Shown here: positions 31,375-32,949 of the stretch, one piece after another
Layout of the letters: each line of letters starts with the position of its first letter
Numbering within the stretch: position 1 is the first letter of the stretch
Source of the DNA: Oscillospiraceae bacterium
GTDB taxonomy: Bacteria > Bacillota > Clostridia > Oscillospirales > Ruminococcaceae
Length of the DNA: 32,949 bases
Assembly (NCBI GenBank): GCA_017473745.1
Contig: JAFUJP010000109.1
Location: 1-32,949 of the forward strand
Direction of reading: 5' to 3'
Notes under the pieces: model-generated
What the model was told of the DNA's origin: nothing
Database searches by the model: none
Seen by the model: only the letters and a program-made list of their open reading frames with translations
Made by a program: the position numbers and the translations under genes

Positions 31375-32460
31375 TTATTTCTTTCCGAAAAGGGACATAA
31401 GGTCTTCATCAAGGAAAGTATCGTTTGCCGGTGCAGGTTCATCATTGCCGAAACCGGTCATGAAAGCGGGAATATCGTTCGCGGATTTCTTTTTGCCGTT
31501 GTCATCAAATCCGGTAGCAATAACCGTGATGGACATTTCGTCCTGCATATTTTCATCAAACGCAACACCGAAGATAAGGTTTACGTCGTCTGCGCAGGCT
31601 TCGTGTACCATGGAGGTTGCTTTGTCGATATCATCAAGGCTGATATCGGGGGATGCAAGGATATTGACGATTGCGCGGTGTGCGCCCTCGATGGAAGTTT
31701 CGAGAAGCGGGCTGGAAATCGCGGCTTTGGTTGCTTTTTCGGCTTTGTCTTCGCCGGAAGCTCTGCCGACGCCCATGTGTGCAATGCCTGCATCTTTCAT
31801 AATGGCACAAACGTCCGCAAAGTCAAGGTTGATGAAGCCTTCGATATTGATAAGGTCACTGATGCTCTGTACGCCGTGTTTGAGAACGTCATCAGCCTGT
31901 GCAAAAGCGTTCATAAGGGTGATCTTTGTTTCAGAAACCTCTTTAAGTCTTTCGTTGGGAATAACGATGAGAGCATCAACGTGGTCACGAAGGGCAAGGA
32001 TGCCGCTTTCGGCCTGTTCCATTCTGCGTTTGCCTTCAAAAGCAAAAGGCTTTGTAACAACACCGATGGTAAGTGCGCCGATTTCACGGGCAACTTCAGC
32101 GACTATCGCTGCGGAACCGGTTCCGGTGCCGCCGCCCATACCTGCGGTTACGAAAACCATCTGTGCCCCGCGAAGCGCCGCAAGAATCTCTTCGCGGCTT
32201 TCTTCGCCTGCTCTCTGGCCAACGTCGGGGTTGCCGCCGGCGCCGCCGCCCTTGCAGGTTTTTTCGCCAAGAACGGCTTTTACGGTTGCTTTGGATTTCA
32301 TAAGAGCCTGTTTATCGGTATTGAGAGAAATAAACTCAACTCCCTGAACTTCGCTTACAACCATGTGGTTAACGGCGTTGCCGCCGCCGCCGCCAACACC
32401 GACTACCTTTATATTAATGATGCGTCCGGTATCATTATCCATATCAAAATTCATCTGCAT
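31375..32460 (-). CDS. ftsZ: Cell division protein FtsZ
   Basis: The 361-residue protein is a clear FtsZ: GVGGGGGNAVNHM near residue 21, the tubulin signature GGGTGTGSA near 110, NTDKQAL, and the catalytic T7 loop NLDFADV. It polymerises with GTP into the division ring. The C-terminal linker is short. It has an NDIPAFM segment resembling the usual FtsZ C-terminal peptide, but the protein continues for about 25 more residues and ends DEDLMSLFGKK. The ATG at 32460 follows GGAGG by ten bases. It has its own promoter and terminator; ftsA and ftsQ are not adjacent within the window. Confidence 0.97.
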   Translation of the reverse strand: MQMNFDMDNDTGRIINIKVVGVGGGGGNAVNHMVVSEVQGVEFISLNTDKQALMKSKATVKAVLGEKTCKGGGAGGNPDVGQRAGEESREEILAALRGAQMVFVTAGMGGGTGTGSAAIVAEVAREIGALTIGVVTKPFAFEGKRRMEQAESGILALRDHVDALIVIPNERLKEVSETKITLMNAFAQADDVLKHGVQSISDLINIEGFINLDFADVCAIMKDAGIAHMGVGRASGEDKAEKATKAAISSPLLETSIEGAHRAIVNILASPDISLDDIDKATSMVHEACADDVNLIFGVAFDENMQDEMSITVIATGFDDNGKKKSANDIPAFMTGFGNDEPAPANDTFLDEDLMSLFGKK

Positions 32461-32515
32461 ATCTAACTATCCTCCGTTTTAACTTCCTCAAATGGATAGA
32501 ATAATCCTATATACA

Positions 32516-32544
32516 ATATTATCAGTTTTTACAGAGTTTTTCAA
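32516..32544 (-). promoter_or_regulatory. Promoter of ftsZ
   Basis: Minus strand TTGAAA (32544-32539), 17-base spacer, TAATAT (32521-32516). The leader is about 50 bases. Confidence 0.7.
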
Positions 32545-32590
32545 GGTTTATATATTATTTTTTAAAATTAATTTTATTAATTTTTTCGAC

Positions 32591-32617
32591 AAAAAACGGC
32601 GAAATCATCTTTCGCCG
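32591..32617 (-). terminator. Terminator after the 67-aa membrane protein
   Basis: CGGCGAAA (32597-32604) and TTTCGCCG (32610-32617) with a five-base loop; the minus strand then has six Ts. Confidence 0.85.
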
Positions 32618-32624
32618 CTGAAAA

Positions 32625-32828
32625 TTATTTTTTGTTATCCATACTTCCGAGCCAGAGTTTTATTGACGTATAAAGCAATGCGAAAACAGCCGCCAATGTT
32701 GCAATGATAAAAAATACAAAGATAAAATCCGGAAGTTCAATATCAAACAAATTAATGCATGAAATAATGAGATTGCATACCGACATTGCAGCCAGGCTTA
32801 TATAAAGAAGTTTTTTGTTTTTTTCCAT
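32625..32828 (-). CDS. Small membrane protein (67 aa)
   Basis: The protein has a charged N-terminus (MEKNKK), two membrane segments (about residues 7-27 and 35-57) and a short polar tail. No family is recognised. ATG 32828 has GAGGG about eight bases upstream; ATG 32843 overlaps the stop of the previous gene (ATGA) and could be used by coupling, adding five residues. It lies upstream of ftsZ on the same strand but is separated from it by a terminator. Confidence 0.7.
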   Translation of the reverse strand: MEKNKKLLYISLAAMSVCNLIISCINLFDIELPDFIFVFFIIATLAAVFALLYTSIKLWLGSMDNKK

Positions 32829-32839
32829 TTCCGTATCCC

Positions 32840-32949
32840 TCATTCCTCGTCCTCATCCGCATAGCCCGTGCCCGAAACTTTTCCGAGGGAATCCCACGGA
32901 GAAACGGTCATTTCTTTCGTCATAACCTCGCCCGGAACGGAAGCATCCA
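32840..32949 (-). CDS. 3' end of an unidentified gene, cut by the window edge
   Basis: The minus-strand frame reads in from the right edge for 35 codons and stops at TGA 32840. It includes EVMTKEMTVSPWDSLGKVSG and an acidic end YADEDEE. It is too short to assign. The stop overlaps the upstream candidate start of the small membrane protein by four bases, which suggests one transcript. Confidence 0.55.
   Translation of the reverse strand, partial: DASVPGEVMTKEMTVSPWDSLGKVSGTGYADEDEE

Noticed and set aside
31342..32466. Two overlapping plus-strand ORFs opposite ftsZ
   Set aside because: They are antisense to conserved FtsZ, and their translations have no family signature.
1..32949. CRISPR array, prophage, integrase or insertion sequence
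   Set aside because: No regular repeat-spacer pattern, no transposase or phage genes and no attachment-site duplications were seen.

Overview
The window is chromosomal DNA from an anaerobic, endospore-forming Clostridia-type Firmicute, most like an uncultured gut member of the Oscillospiraceae or a related family. The taxonomic placement is inference. It rests on a YlbJ-type sporulation membrane protein, a SpoIID-like peptidoglycan-binding operon, a dockerin protein, a DivIVA-like coiled coil, strong GGAGG ribosome sites, frequent TTG starts, a Bacillus-type SOS box, and many short intergenic hairpin repeats. Most of the content is ordinary core genome. No phage, insertion sequence, CRISPR array, rRNA or tRNA gene is visible.

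Layout. 1-342 is a cluster of two-hairpin intergenic repeats. 343-2211 (minus) carries a P-loop ATPase, a small unknown protein and a CmpB-like membrane protein. 2356-5366 (plus) carries a FlaR-like nucleotide kinase, a flavin reductase, an APH-fold kinase and an AT-richer methyltransferase. 5523-9065 holds a lipoprotein with cyclase-like repeats, ylbJ, and a secreted dockerin protein. 9327-11977 (plus) is a small Cys-containing protein coupled to a large secreted cell-wall amidase. 12015-14649 (minus) is an operon of a THUMP-domain RNA methyltransferase, an LCM-type methyltransferase and a nitrilase-family hydrolase. A DivIVA-like gene follows, apparently frameshifted near its 3' end. 15765-21131 (minus) is an SOS-type operon: uvrB, uvrA and an unknown third gene. 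A SufBD/HEAT protein and an NAD-dependent epimerase come next. 23479-26206 (minus) is trxB-nadE-HD-ASCH, divergent from a Ppx/GppA gene. 27322-28775 is a small regulatory island: an XRE regulator with two membrane proteins, a 47-residue ribbon-helix-helix-like protein and a divergent XRE gene, with duplicated dyad operators at both regulated promoters. 28849-31191 (minus) is a three-gene peptidoglycan-binding operon. ftsZ, a small membrane protein and the 3' end of another gene close the window.

How the parts work together. Three themes recur: envelope and division (ftsZ, DivIVA-like, amidase, peptidoglycan-binding operon, ylbJ, dockerin protein), DNA repair (uvrBA under a LexA-type site), and redox/NAD metabolism (trxB with nadE). 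No complete novel defence or biosynthetic system is evident. The best leads are the homopolymer frameshift in the DivIVA-like gene, the duplicated operators of the regulatory island, the unknown gene in the SOS operon, the hairpin repeat family with covarying stems, and an orphan terminator that may end a small RNA.
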